DNA of 11,220 nucleotides, taken from the NCBI GenBank assembly GCA_015179025.1, contig WHUX01000774.1:1-11220 (forward strand), in the 5' to 3' direction. The first letter of the stretch is position 1. Every line of letters starts with the position of its first letter. Shown here piece by piece: positions 1-6,956 of this stretch. Below the pieces are notes generated by a model. The model ran no database searches. It worked only from the letters and a program-made list of their open reading frames with translations, and was not told the DNA's origin. The stretch is from Terfezia claveryi (taxonomy: Eukaryota; Ascomycota; Pezizomycetes; Pezizales; Pezizaceae). A program made the translations under genes and the position numbers.

Positions 1-114
1 TATATTAAAGCTATAATACTAATGAGACATTATATACCAGATTCCTCTATAATGTTGGCTAGAGTTCAGGCAAATACTACGAAGTTCATACTCAGATGAG
101 TATAAAATATAGTA
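1..114. other. AT-rich flank, no feature seen
   Basis: AT-rich sequence to the left of the first inverted repeat. I see no reading frame, repeat or RNA gene. It differs from the sequence just beyond the right end of the inverted repeat, so no obvious target-site duplication links the two sides. Confidence 0.6.
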
Positions 115-120
115 TGCTCG

Positions 121-345
121 CACATCTCGGAGGCCTGCCAATGCTCTCACCTATATCAGCTGAACTTACGCGCTCGTTGGAAGAACCCTATGAGCTCGGT
201 TAGCTGTGCGTACACATATCGAGGCCTGGCAATGCTCTCACCTTTAACAACTGAACTTGCTTGCTGGTAGAAGAACCATATTAGCTAGGTCAGCTATGCG
301 TGTATATATCGGAGGCCTGGCAGAGTGCTCTCATCTCGCTCGTAG
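121..345. repeat. ~91-bp tandem repeat, about 2.4 copies, in IR1 left arm
   Basis: Units begin at about 121 (92 bp), 213 (90 bp) and 303 (partial). Each shows the order ATCGGAGGCCTGGCA, GCTCTCACCT, CTGAACTT, GAAGAACC, then TAGCT-TGCG. The units are diverged from each other, more than the two IR1 arms are, so the tandem duplication predates the present inverted pair. The same array appears inverted at about 1333-1557. Confidence 0.85.
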
Positions 346-634
346 TTCTAGAGGTTTGGACTTGTGTTGGGGATAAAATCCGAATGCCCTTGGAATATTG
401 AGAAGTGTGCCCGCGCCAGCCGCCGTATTATTGTAGTTGGGATGGCCGGGAAACTTGGCGTATGCTGATCCACTCGACTGGGTATGATCAACCCCTCTTG
501 GCAGCCCGCGGCTCGGGAATGCCTGGTAACTCGAGCTAGTGTTGTCTCGCAGCCAACCCGGCGCTATGCCTGTGCAGGCAATAGTCATATTTGGCTTCGT
601 TGTCCCAAAGCCTGCATACTTTGGTAGGGACGGA
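331..634 (-). other. Unrecognised ~100-codon open frame in IR1 left arm
   Basis: The minus strand of the inner arm is open for roughly 100 codons. It starts with the residues PSLPKYAGFGTTKP and includes TIACTGIAPGW and NYNNTAAGAG. I do not recognise a family, signal peptide or membrane segment. The frame has no methionine at a sensible place inside the arm; the nearest upstream start lies in the spacer. The mirror copy at 1037-1384 keeps the frame until a 1-nt indel shifts its C-terminal end. It could be a captured gene fragment, or chance openness in GC-rich DNA. I do not claim that it is expressed. Confidence 0.2.
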
Positions 635-678
635 GCTCCTCCATTCGCCAGCTCCACATACTATGTCATGTATTCGCC

Positions 679-965
679 GCGAGAAACTCATGCTTTTGAG
701 GCACATATATATATATATATTATGCGAGAAACTCATGTTTTGAGCTATATATATATATATATGCGAGAAACTCATGCTTTTGAGCACATATATATATATC
801 TATATATGCGAGAAACTCATGCTTTTGAAGCACATATATATATATATATATGCGAGAAACTCATTGTTGAGGCTTCTATATATATATATGCGAGAAACTC
901 ATGCTTTAGAGGCTTCTTTATATATCCGAGAAACTCATGCTTTTGAGACACATATATATATATAT
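679..965 (+). repeat. Seven-copy GAGAAACTCATGC motif array with (TA)n spacers (IR1 loop)
   Basis: The IR1 spacer carries seven copies of a ~22-bp motif close to GCGAGAAACTCATGCTTTTG followed by AGG. Copies start near 679, 724, 763, 808, 852, 890 and 926, at 36-45 bp intervals. All are in the same orientation, and runs of alternating TA separate them. Copies 5 and 6 vary within the motif (CATTGTTGAGG; GCTTTAGAGG). The array keeps several frames open on both strands, which creates spurious TA-coded Ile/Tyr-rich reading frames. The same motif recurs inside the second inverted repeat at 6730-6980. Confidence 0.9.
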
Positions 966-1036
966 GTTTACAGCATGCCTTCCTACAATATATACCAGCG
1001 GCGTATACATGGACGCATAGCGAGGTTGCGACTGGA

Positions 1037-1384
1037 TCCGTCCCTACCAAAGTACGCAGGCTTTGGGACAACGAAGCCAAATATGACTATTGCCTGCACA
1101 GGCATAGCGCCGGGTTGGCTGCGAGACAACACTAGCTCGAGTTACCAGGCATTCCCGAGCCGCGGGCTGCCAAGAGGGGTTGATCATACCCAGTCGAGTG
1201 GATCAGCATACGCCAAGTTTCCCGGCCATCCCAACTACAATAATACGGCGGCTGGCGCGGGCACACTTCTCAATATTCCCAAGGGCATTCGGATTTTATC
1301 CCCAACACAAGTCCACAAACCTCTAGAACTACGAGCGGAGATGAGAGCACTCTGCCAGGCCTCCGATATATACACGCATAGCTG
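1037..1384 (+). other. Mirror copy of the unrecognised open frame in IR1 right arm
   Basis: The plus strand repeats the frame described at 331-634. It is identical in the central part, including GWLRDNTSSSYQAFPSRGLP. After LLNIP, an extra C (CCC versus CC) shifts the frame, so the C-terminal ends of the two copies differ. Two copies of one frame arranged tail to tail across a hairpin fit a duplicated non-coding or captured segment better than two genes. I do not recognise a function. Confidence 0.2.
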
Positions 1385-1563
1385 ACCTAGCTAATATGGT
1401 TCTTCTACCAGCAAGCAAGTTCAGTTGTTAAAGGTGAGAGCATTGCCAGGCCTCCGATATTGTGTACGCACAGCTAACCGAGCTCATAGGGTTCTTCCCA
1501 ACGAGCGCGTAAGTTCAGCTGATATAGGTGAGAGCATTGGCAGGCCTTCGAGATGTGCGAGCA
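1037..1563 (-). repeat. IR1 right arm of a large near-perfect inverted repeat
   Basis: This is the reverse complement of 115-634. The 527-bp length is explained exactly by seven extra nucleotides relative to the left arm: single extra bases in CCC runs near 1280 and 1499, an extra AC near 1314, a G near 1338, and a C and a T near 1460-1466. Every indel makes the right arm longer, and several lie in short homopolymers. The two substitutions are in the GTACGCAGG segment near the inner end and in GCCTTCGAG near the outer end. The arm ends at ...GTGCGAGCA; the sequence beyond 1563 no longer matches. Confidence 0.95.
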
Positions 1564-1612
1564 AAACTGACAGGTTTGACGGGATTATCTAGGCTATACA
1601 GCAAATATGAGG

Positions 1613-1829
1613 ACTGCCTTGCCTCCGAAGTCGCCAATGCCTTGCCTGCTAAGTCCCCAATGCCTTGCCTGCGAAGTCCCCAATGCCTTGCCTGCGAAGT
1701 CGCCAATGCCTTGCCTGCGAAGTCCCCAATGCCTTGCCTCCAAAGTCGCCAATACCTTGCCTGCGAAGTCGCCAATGCCTTGCCTCCGAAGTCGCTAATG
1801 GAACTCGCCAATGCCTTGCCTCCGATATC
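1613..1829 (+). repeat. 23-bp minisatellite, eight full units plus remnant
   Basis: Eight consecutive 23-bp units run in phase from 1613 to 1796. Each is built as AATGCCTTGCCT, then GCGAAGTC and GCC or CCC. A 13-bp partial unit (AATGGAACTCGCC) and a final partial unit ending in CCGATATC follow, to about 1829. Variation within units is by substitution only. The period is not a multiple of three and all six frames stay largely open, so the overlapping reading frames here on both strands are by-products of the repeat and not genes. Confidence 0.95.
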
Positions 1830-2165
1830 AACTCTACCATCCCTTCGCTTCGATTTACCGCCATGCGCAGTATTAGCCGTATTTGCCTGGAGCGAAGTAA
1901 GTCTTAGGGCATCGTTGAATTATCTCCGCGGGTCTACGTCGGGGGCAGGTGGTATGGGCTGGAGTTGACGAGTCACATGGGGAGGTAGATGGGATGCATG
2001 TTTATGTATATAAAGATTTCCAAATACAATTGACATTTATTATCCTTGTTTGCAGGTGCGCCCTCAATTATGTGTACGCTTGATAGCACAGGGCTGGCCT
2101 GTATTTTAGGGAAGCTAAAGGCCAACCGTTCTAAACACAATAACTAAGGCATGGTTGGGGACCCA
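1830..2165. other. Intergenic stretch, no gene seen
   Basis: This stretch is moderately GC-rich up to about 1985, then AT-rich. A TATATAAA string lies at 2007-2014, and a pyrimidine-rich TTGTTTGCAG near 2055 resembles a fungal 3' splice site. No downstream frame supports a real promoter or exon. I see no tRNA, repeat or recognisable protein. Confidence 0.5.
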
Positions 2166-2256
2166 GGGAACTCGCAATGGTGAGGTTGAACCTGCCCACT
2201 GCAGCGGGTATTCCCGAGCCGGGTTCGGCCCGTGGGCATATTTGGCCTGGCCAACA

Positions 2257-2405
2257 GAGGCAGGAAGGTGGACGCCTGGCGCCCGGAGGCAAGGAAGTTA
2301 GACACCTGGTGCCCCGAGGCAGGAAGGTGGGCAGCTGGCTCCAGAGCAGGGTAGCGGGTGCCGGGCGTCCTGACGCAGAGGAGCCTGAACACCTGGTGTC
2401 GGGAG
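2257..2405 (+). repeat. Degenerate ~30-bp tandem repeat
   Basis: Four to five imperfect units of 29-31 bp have the shape GAGGCAGGAAGGTGG, then CACCTGGTGCCC. The first three units (starting near 2260, 2288 and 2318) are clear. Later ones (GAGCAGGGTAGCGGGTGCC; GAGGAGCCTGAACACCTGGTG) are strongly diverged. Confidence 0.65.
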
Positions 2406-2543
2406 ACAGTGAGGGGAGAAGGTTGGCATCAGGATGCCATGTATTTCTTGCTCATATACAGGTTGCCCTGGGAGGCAACTGGGCGGAAGGGCATGTTCGG
2501 GGTGCCCGGGACGCCATATGGGGCAGAGTAAAAAACGGTGGCG

Positions 2544-2570
2544 TCTGGACGCCTCTGCAGGGCGTCCAGA
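2544..2570. repeat. 10-bp-stem GC-rich hairpin
   Basis: TCTGGACGCC at 2544-2553 and GGCGTCCAGA at 2561-2570 are perfect inverted copies around a 7-nt loop, TCTGCAG, which itself contains the palindrome CTGCAG. It closes the right side of the GC-rich island. A terminator role is not claimed, because no transcript is identified upstream. Confidence 0.8.
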
Positions 2571-2769
2571 TGACAAAATTTCTTTCCTGATGGCAAACCA
2601 CCTATCATTAGAGAGGCTGCTTCCTTAAGTACATCGACTGAGCCTGAAACTAAATATAAATGAAGTTAAAACACAAATCCGGTACACCTGGTACCCGTTA
2701 TCCACCGCCGGCAAAGCCAGCGCTGCGATATCCGGATTACAAACCACCACAACCACAATTCAGCTGAAA

Positions 2770-2845
2770 TCCACATACGCAAGCTCCTTACGTCCGCGCA
2801 TACGCAAGCACCATTACGTTCGTACATACGCAAGCATTTTACGTT
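2770..2845 (+). repeat. Three-copy ~26-bp direct repeat
   Basis: Three adjacent units share CATACGCAAGC followed by a 4-5 nt variable part and TTACGT. They start near 2772, 2799 and 2825. The unit contains no recognisable binding site. The surrounding 2590-2770 has no supported gene. Confidence 0.8.
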
Positions 2846-3337
2846 ATATGTTGGATCGAGTCAGTTTGTTGTTGTCTGGTTGCCACAGAACTGCTATGTA
2901 CCTGTGATCCCTGTGTTTTCTTAATTTTTATTGGCCAATTAACATATCCCTGCGCTTGTCATTTACCCTGAATTTATGTCCACTTTGCGTCTTACCATCC
3001 GCTCCAGTAGGCATATTACTACATATCTACTGTGCACCTGTGCTCACCGTGCTTGCCTCGCTAGTACCTCCACTGCCTAACAAGATATTTCCAATATATC
3101 TTTTGTTAAATGTAAAGGCAAATGTCATCCTGATCCGAATTCTCTAAAGAGGACACAATGCATGTTGCTGGCCCTTCTGCTTGATGTCCAATCTCATTTC
3201 TTACTTTACTCCCACTTTATATTCCCTTGTGTGCTTTATTCCACCTTGTATCTACTATTTATCAAATTTTAATTATTTGGGTAATTATGTGCTTCCATGT
3301 TCTCCCGTGGGGCCCAGGTCCAAACTGTTCTTATAGC
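2846..3337. other. Intergenic stretch, no gene seen
   Basis: The base composition is moderate and becomes AT-rich to the right. The open frames near 2956-3147 and 3227-3436 are 63-69 codons, hydrophobic by composition, and resemble nothing I recognise. I see no repeat or RNA gene. Confidence 0.5.
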
Positions 3338-3385
3338 AGGACCGGGCCAGCCGCAAGCCAGGCCTCTCATGAGAGGCCCGGTCCT
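3338..3385. repeat. Nested perfect palindrome (long hairpin)
   Basis: Two overlapping inverted repeats. AGGACCGGGCC at 3338-3348 pairs perfectly with GGCCCGGTCCT at 3375-3385. Inside, GGCCTCTCATGAGAGGCC at 3361-3378 is an uninterrupted 18-bp palindrome. The two structures share bases 3375-3378, so they are alternative folds. The GC-rich stem stands out from the AT-rich flanks. Confidence 0.85.
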
Positions 3386-3466
3386 CTCAGGAATATTGTG
3401 TTATTGCAACTAGCCCAGAACACTAGTCTTAGATGAAATACTAACAACAGGGGTTAAATCGATGCT

Positions 3467-3594
3467 GATATTGGTTGGTGGAGGTTGTATTAGCTGGTAG
3501 AGGCAATATTAGCTGGCAGAGGCAATATTTGCTAGTAGAGATAATATTAGCTAGCAGTAGTAATATTGGCTAATGAAGGCAATATTGGTGGGGG
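3467..3594 (+). repeat. 19-bp minisatellite, about 6.7 units
   Basis: Units start at 3467, 3486, 3505, 3524, 3543, 3562 and 3581 (partial) in exact 19-bp phase. The consensus is close to AATATTAGCTGGTAGAGGC. Divergence is by substitution only. Confidence 0.9.
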
Positions 3595-3717
3595 TGTTAA
3601 CCCTGGAGAGTTGAACATAACATTGTATCTAGGAAGGATAAGAAGGTGAGATACTTGTCATTCTGCTTATTCATAAACCAAGTTTAATTTATGAAGATAT
3701 TCCTTATACTGCTTTTT

Positions 3718-3895
3718 CTCCAGTACTACTCCTTTTCTCTCCTATTGGTTTATACTACCTTTCCCTCTCCTGCTAGCTAGTACTGCCCCTTCTCTTAGCT
3801 GCTAGTTCGTGCTGTCCTTTCCCTCCTTTACTTGCTAGTGCTACCCCTCCCTTCCACTGCTAGTTCATACTGCTCTCCCCTATACTCTACTGAAA
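3718..3895 (+). repeat. Pyrimidine-rich degenerate ~30-36-bp repeat
   Basis: A C/T-rich tract repeats the pattern CTGCTAGTTCATACTGC followed by a run of T and C, about five times with length variation (CTAGCTAGTACTGCC, CTGCTAGTTCGTGCTG, TTGCTAGTGCTACC, CTGCTAGTTCATACTG). The plus strand is almost free of G. Boundaries are approximate. Confidence 0.6.
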
Positions 3896-4069
3896 TAATT
3901 CATACTACTCTAACAACAACTGTTCCATATTAGTGAGTTTAGAGTTTATATGATGTCTTAATAAGTTTAGAGTAAATACAATAATAGTTGCCATGAAAAA
4001 ACAAAGTAGCTATATAGCTAAGTGGTTGTATATAGAACTAAGGAATAGGCTAATATTAGATATATTGCA
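3896..4069. other. AT-rich spacer, nothing seen
   Basis: AT-rich sequence between two minisatellites, with no open frame or structure that I can support. Confidence 0.5.
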
Positions 4070-4378
4070 GGCTGAATAGCCAGCTAGTAAAGGGGTTAAT
4101 TATAGGATGTATAAGCTGCTAGTAAAGAAATGAATTACAGGCTGAATATATAGTTAGAGAAGGGGTAAATCATAGACTAAATAAATAGGTAGCAAAGAGG
4201 TGAATTGAGGGCTAAATAAACTGCTAGTAAAAGGGTGAATGGCAGGCTGAATAAGTAACTAGAGAAGGGGTGAATTATAGGCTATATAAACAGGTAGTGA
4301 ATAGGTGAAATGTAGGCTGAATGAGTAGCTAGAGAAGAGGTAAATTGTGAGCTAAATAAACTACTGGGAAGAATATGT
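4070..4378 (+). repeat. 35-bp minisatellite, eight full units plus one partial
   Basis: Units start at 4070 and every 35 bp up to 4315, with a partial ninth from 4350. The unit opens GGCTGAATAA, continues with GTAGCTAGAGAAGGGGT and closes GAATTATA. The eight full units differ at many positions, yet none has an insertion or deletion. Neighbouring units alternate between a GCTGAATA type with TAGAGAAGGGG and a GCTAAATAAA type with GCTAGTAAAGGG, which suggests an older 70-bp higher-order unit. Confidence 0.92.
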
Positions 4379-4467
4379 CTTTATAGTAACCAAGTCCAAC
4401 TTACTATATATTAGTAATTAAATGCTATACATTTATTCATTCTACCTATACCTTACTATTCTATATG

Positions 4468-4700
4468 TAGTAACCTTCAGCTTGTAGATTTTAAAGTAAG
4501 CAATAGTAGCAACCTTTAACTTGCCTGCAAATCTTATAGCAAGCAATAGCCTTCTTATGTATTATGTATATGCTTCTACCTTTATAGGCATTGCATGCTT
4601 TGACCTATAGATTATATGGTAAGCATTGGCCTTTATAGGCATTATATACTTTAGTCTTTATAGGCATTGTGTGCTTTAGCTTTTACTAGTATTATATGCT
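4468..4700 (+). repeat. Degenerate ~43-bp and ~25-bp repeats
   Basis: Two ~43-bp units begin GTAGTAACCTTCAGCTTG and GTAGCAACCTTTAACTTG, each ending near AGCAATAG. Shorter units containing CTTTATAGGCATT and TGCTTTAG follow, repeated about four times between 4578 and 4680. Copies are strongly diverged and the edges uncertain. Confidence 0.6.
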
Positions 4701-5229
4701 ATTTATATATCCTTCTTCTTCTTTACTTTCTTATGTATATTTATTTATATATATATATCTCATTTATTTCCTATTGGATAGCTATACTACAATCATATAA
4801 CAATTATATAATAATACATTTCTTTAATTCTATATACTCTTTTCTATGTAACAATCTCACTTTACTTATTTGTATTATCCTTTAGTAGACTTTTAGATAT
4901 TACTATTTCCTATACTACCCTTCTTTATCTCTTAAAGGTTCTGAGGCCTCTATACTTTGACATTTTATAAACAAGCACAATATGTCTTCCAAAGTAGGAC
5001 TATCAAGGCAACTACAAACCTATTCAAGAGTTTACTAAAATTAGCCTGATAGTAAAGAAGAAATGCTCAAACTATTGTACTCTTATAACTATAACTTTTA
5101 GCTACTTCACTAGCTTCACTGCTTCTACAACTACAACCTCTAGCTTTTGAAACTACACTACTACAAGTCTAACTGGCTTTAGTACTTACTACCAAAGTAT
5201 CATAAGTGGCAGTACCTCTTCCTATCTAT
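4701..5229. other. AT-rich stretch upstream of the copia gag remnant
   Basis: Very AT-rich. The ~72-codon frame at 4667-4885 is Ile/Tyr/Leu-rich because of TA-rich composition and is not supported as a gene. An ATG at 4982 (MSSKVGLSRQL) followed by short open pieces could belong to the start of the decayed copia gag that becomes recognisable further right, but I cannot show it. No LTR boundary or primer-binding site is visible. Confidence 0.4.
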
Positions 5230-5794
5230 TAGGACTTCAGATCTAGTATTAAGCTAGAAAGCTAGTAATTCTTAAAGGCATAAAGAACTATGATCTTTGT
5301 TACAATAGATACTAATAATCTTTGATACTTTAGAACTCACACAGGTAGTTGTCAATAGCTATATTCCTCTACTCACAACAACAGCTGCTGAAATAATACA
5401 CTATAAGCATATAGAGACAGAATTTCTTCTGCTCTTTATTAAAGTTGTTTTACAAAATATTATTCTATAGATTAGTAGGTATAGGTCTGCAAATAAGATC
5501 TGACATTATCTCTACCAAACATATTGCAAAGATACCCTATTGTTCTTCATACATGAGATTCATGGCTTTAATTGGCTTGCTTCTATACTTGATACCTTAT
5601 AATCAATTTTTTAGTTCATTGACACTTTCAAAATTTGATAGATGTAGTTGTACCAATTGACCTTAAATACATATCCTAGCAGCTTTAAGGCTATATATAC
5701 AACTTTGGTAAAACTTGAAGAAACTAAATGTAAATACCTCCTCACTTCCTTAGTTACTTACTACCCTAATGTAGTAGATAGTCTAACTACTGTA
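5230..5794 (+). pseudogene. Ty1/copia gag remnant, upstream part
   Basis: Gag forms the retrotransposon particle. A short piece in one frame (LKGIKNYDL from about 5271) matches the KGxxNYxxW-type opening of copia gag proteins. The match then continues in another frame from about 5315 to 5794, with FDTLEL, ETEFLLLF, HEIHGFNWLAS, and finally KLEETKCKYLLTSL and YYPNVVDSLTT. The layout of tryptophan, leucine and charged residues resembles the copia gag (UBN2/retrotran_gag-like) region. Several in-frame TAG, TAA and TGA codons sit where Gln, Lys or Trp is expected, which fits C-to-T or G-to-A decay. The reading stops at 5794, where the inverted-repeat element is inserted, and resumes at 7694 in a compatible frame. 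The family call is by eye, and the gag half alone would be a modest call; the protease part downstream makes it firmer. Confidence 0.65.
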
Positions 5795-5821
5795 CCAAAA
5801 AGGGGGATGTTATCGCACGAG
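5795..5821 (+). repeat. Left terminal inverted repeat of the inserted element
   Basis: AAAAAGGGGGATGTTATCGC at 5797-5816, followed by ACGAG. It matches the inverted right end at 7666-7689 with one G fewer there and two mismatches in the last bases. The run AAAAAGGGGG next to TGTTA could be misread as a polypurine tract plus LTR start. The match includes that run on both sides in inverted orientation, which argues against an LTR. Confidence 0.8.
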
Positions 5822-5940
5822 CAGCGCTGTCACGTTCCTATATTATTATGGATACTTTAATGTTAGTCGGCAACTCCTATTTATTTCCGTATACATAAGA
5901 AAACTTTATTTTAGTGGTGTCGCGTAGTACATAGTACGCA

Positions 5941-6103
5941 TTGTCTAGAATACTATTGCTTTAGTAAGTATTGTGGAGACTAAAATGTTCGCCACCGTGT
6001 TGTCCAGAATACCGTTGCTTTAGTAAGTATTGTGGAGACTAAAAATGGTCACTATTATATTGTCAAGAATACCATTGCAATATAGTAGTACTAAAATGCA
6101 GCT
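5941..6103 (+). repeat. ~59-bp tandem repeat, about 2.7 units
   Basis: Units start at 5941, 6000 and 6060 with TTGTCTAGAATAC, TTGTCCAGAATAC and TTGTCAAGAATAC. The first two are close to identical through CTTTAGTAAGTATTGTGGAG; the third is truncated and diverged. Confidence 0.9.
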
Positions 6104-6160
6104 TATAACAACGCTAGAACAGGCTATGCACACGCTAACAGCTCTAGAATTTTGGGACTA

Positions 6161-6220
6161 GAGCAGATTTCGGAGCAGATTTCGGAGCAGATTTTGGAGC
6201 AGATTTCGGAGCAGACTTCA
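6161..6220 (+). repeat. 12-bp tandem repeat, five units
   Basis: Five in-phase copies of GAGCAGATTTCG, with single changes in the third and last. The 12-bp period would encode a four-residue repeat, but no supported frame contains it. Confidence 0.92.
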
Positions 6221-6287
6221 GATTGAGAATATGTACAGCGGAAATATTTATTTTATTCACTAATTATAATAGTATACACAGTGTACT

Positions 6288-6412
6288 AATACTCGCTACA
6301 ACACTCGCTCTAATACTTGCTCTAATACTCACTACAATACTCACTCTAATACTCACTCTAATAATCACTCTAATATTCGCTCTAATATTCACTCTAATAC
6401 TTGCTCTAATAT
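6288..6412 (+). repeat. 12-bp tandem repeat (CTCTAATACTCG type), left IR2 arm
   Basis: About ten copies of a 12-bp unit close to CTCTAATACTCA/G. It gives a Leu/Ile-rich pseudo-frame (around 6223-6630) that is only the repeat translated. An inverted, more eroded copy lies at 7294-7430, so the array is part of the IR2 arms. Confidence 0.9.
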
Positions 6413-6760
6413 ACTTTGGAAATCATATAAGACATTGGATAAAGAGCAAAGGGAAAAGGTGCGAGGGGGGAAGGTATATATACAGGAAAACTATAGTTGC
6501 CAAGCCCGATTGCCAAGGCCGACAATATAGACTTTCCGGAGCCAATGAGATAATGGATAATAAGAGAGGTGGTATGACAGCCCTGCTTAGCCTACTATCA
6601 TGCGTGGGTGCAGTACTACTTAATGCCTAACCTAGTAATAGTCATATTGGGAAATCGTAGTCATAGTACTATGATTCACGCTTGTGATGTGATATGTATC
6701 ATAGGAAGTTATGCCTTCATAGCCTATTTATATATATCCAAGAAACTCATGCATTCGAGG
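6288..6760 (+). repeat. IR2 left arm of a diverged large inverted repeat
   Basis: In reverse complement this segment matches 6957-7430. Well-conserved blocks include ATTGGATAAAGAGCAAAGG, GACAATATAGACTTTCCG, ATGAGATAATGGATAATAAG, GCGTGGGT, TATTGGGAAAT, and the inner AGAAACTCATGCATTCGAGG. Between the blocks are many substitutions and indels. This pair is clearly older than IR1. Confidence 0.85.
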
Positions 6761-6956
6761 CTTAAATGCATAGAGGCCACGAAAGTATGAATTCCATGCA
6801 TATCTAGAGATTGTGAAAGCATGAAATCATGCATATATATATAAGCCTCGAATGTATGAATTCCATGCATATCTAGAGACCGTAAAAGCATGAATTCTAT
6901 GCATATATATATAAGCCTCGAAAGCATGAATTCCATGCATAAGTATATATATATAA
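6761..6956. repeat. IR2 loop with GAATTCATGC-type motif copies and (TA)n
   Basis: The loop carries about five copies, in minus orientation, of a motif whose reverse reads GGAATTCATGC then TTTCGAGGC, separated by (TA)n. A ~76-bp unit (CTCGAA, TGAATTCCATGCATATCTAGAGA, AAAGCATGAA, TATATATATAAGC) is repeated twice. The motif is a variant of the IR1 loop motif (AGAAACTCATGC then TTTTGAGGC). At both inner arm ends the IR1-like form AGAAACTCATGC is present in opposite orientations. Confidence 0.85.

Larger units (their letters stand above)
115..634 (+). repeat. IR1 left arm of a large near-perfect inverted repeat
   Basis: Read in reverse complement, this 520-bp segment matches 1037-1563 along its whole length. 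I count two substitutions and six short indels (7 nt in total), about 98% identity. The outer end begins TGCTCGCACATCTCG and the inner end is TTGGTAGGGACGGA. Identity drops sharply inside 634, although a weaker match continues between about 660-681 and 994-1019 (the ATGTAT-CGCCGC region). The arm is close to half GC, unlike the AT-rich sequence later in the window. It holds about 2.4 copies of a ~91-bp tandem repeat in its outer half and a ~100-codon open frame in its inner half. A transcript across both arms could fold into more than 500 bp of double-stranded RNA. Confidence 0.95.
2166..2590. other. GC-rich low-complexity island
   Basis: A sharply GC-rich, G-biased tract between AT-rich neighbours. 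Both strands are open in overlapping frames (up to about 137 codons on plus and 92 on minus), as expected when GC-rich repeats lack stop codons. The plus-strand product would be rich in Gly, Arg and Val without a recognisable domain. The 7-mer GGACGCC or its complement GGCGTCC recurs at about 2271, 2359, 2504, 2547 and 2561. I cannot support a gene. It may be a degenerate minisatellite or a fragment of an unidentified mobile element. Confidence 0.5.

Noticed and set aside
679..965. CRISPR-like array of 22-bp repeats
   Set aside because: The spacers are all (TA)n rather than unique sequences, the repeats vary, and the context is eukaryotic transposons.
539..1385. Overlapping reading frames of up to 203 codons on both strands across IR1 and its loop
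   Set aside because: They run through the (TA)n motif array and translate it as Ile/Tyr repeats. Only the arm part (331-634 and 1037-1384) is kept, as an unrecognised open frame.
1515..1968. Ala/Pro/Leu-rich frames on both strands
   Set aside because: They are produced by the 23-bp minisatellite, which is open in all frames; the period is not a multiple of three.
2007..2060. TATA box followed by a splice acceptor-like TTGTTTGCAG
   Set aside because: No exon or protein frame on either side supports a gene.
2144..2628. Four overlapping frames in the GC-rich island
   Set aside because: All are GC-rich low complexity with no domain, and are equally open on both strands.
3440..3615. LTR-like boundaries (AACAACAGGGGTTAA and GGTGGGGGTGTTAACCC)
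   Set aside because: No matching second LTR, coding domain or target duplication could be found; the space between them is the 19-bp minisatellite.
5797..5812. Polypurine tract plus LTR start (AAAAAGGGGGATGTTA)
   Set aside because: The same run appears inverted at the other end of the element, including the purine run, and the gag frame continues on both sides. A TIR insertion explains it better than an LTR.
6161..6220. Four-residue coding repeat (GAG CAG ATT TCG)
   Set aside because: No start, extended frame or flanking domain; treated as a 12-bp tandem repeat only.
6223..6630. 135-codon Leu/Ile-rich frame resembling a membrane protein
   Set aside because: The hydrophobic part is the 12-bp CTCTAATACTCA repeat translated; an inverted copy of the same repeat lies in the other IR2 arm.
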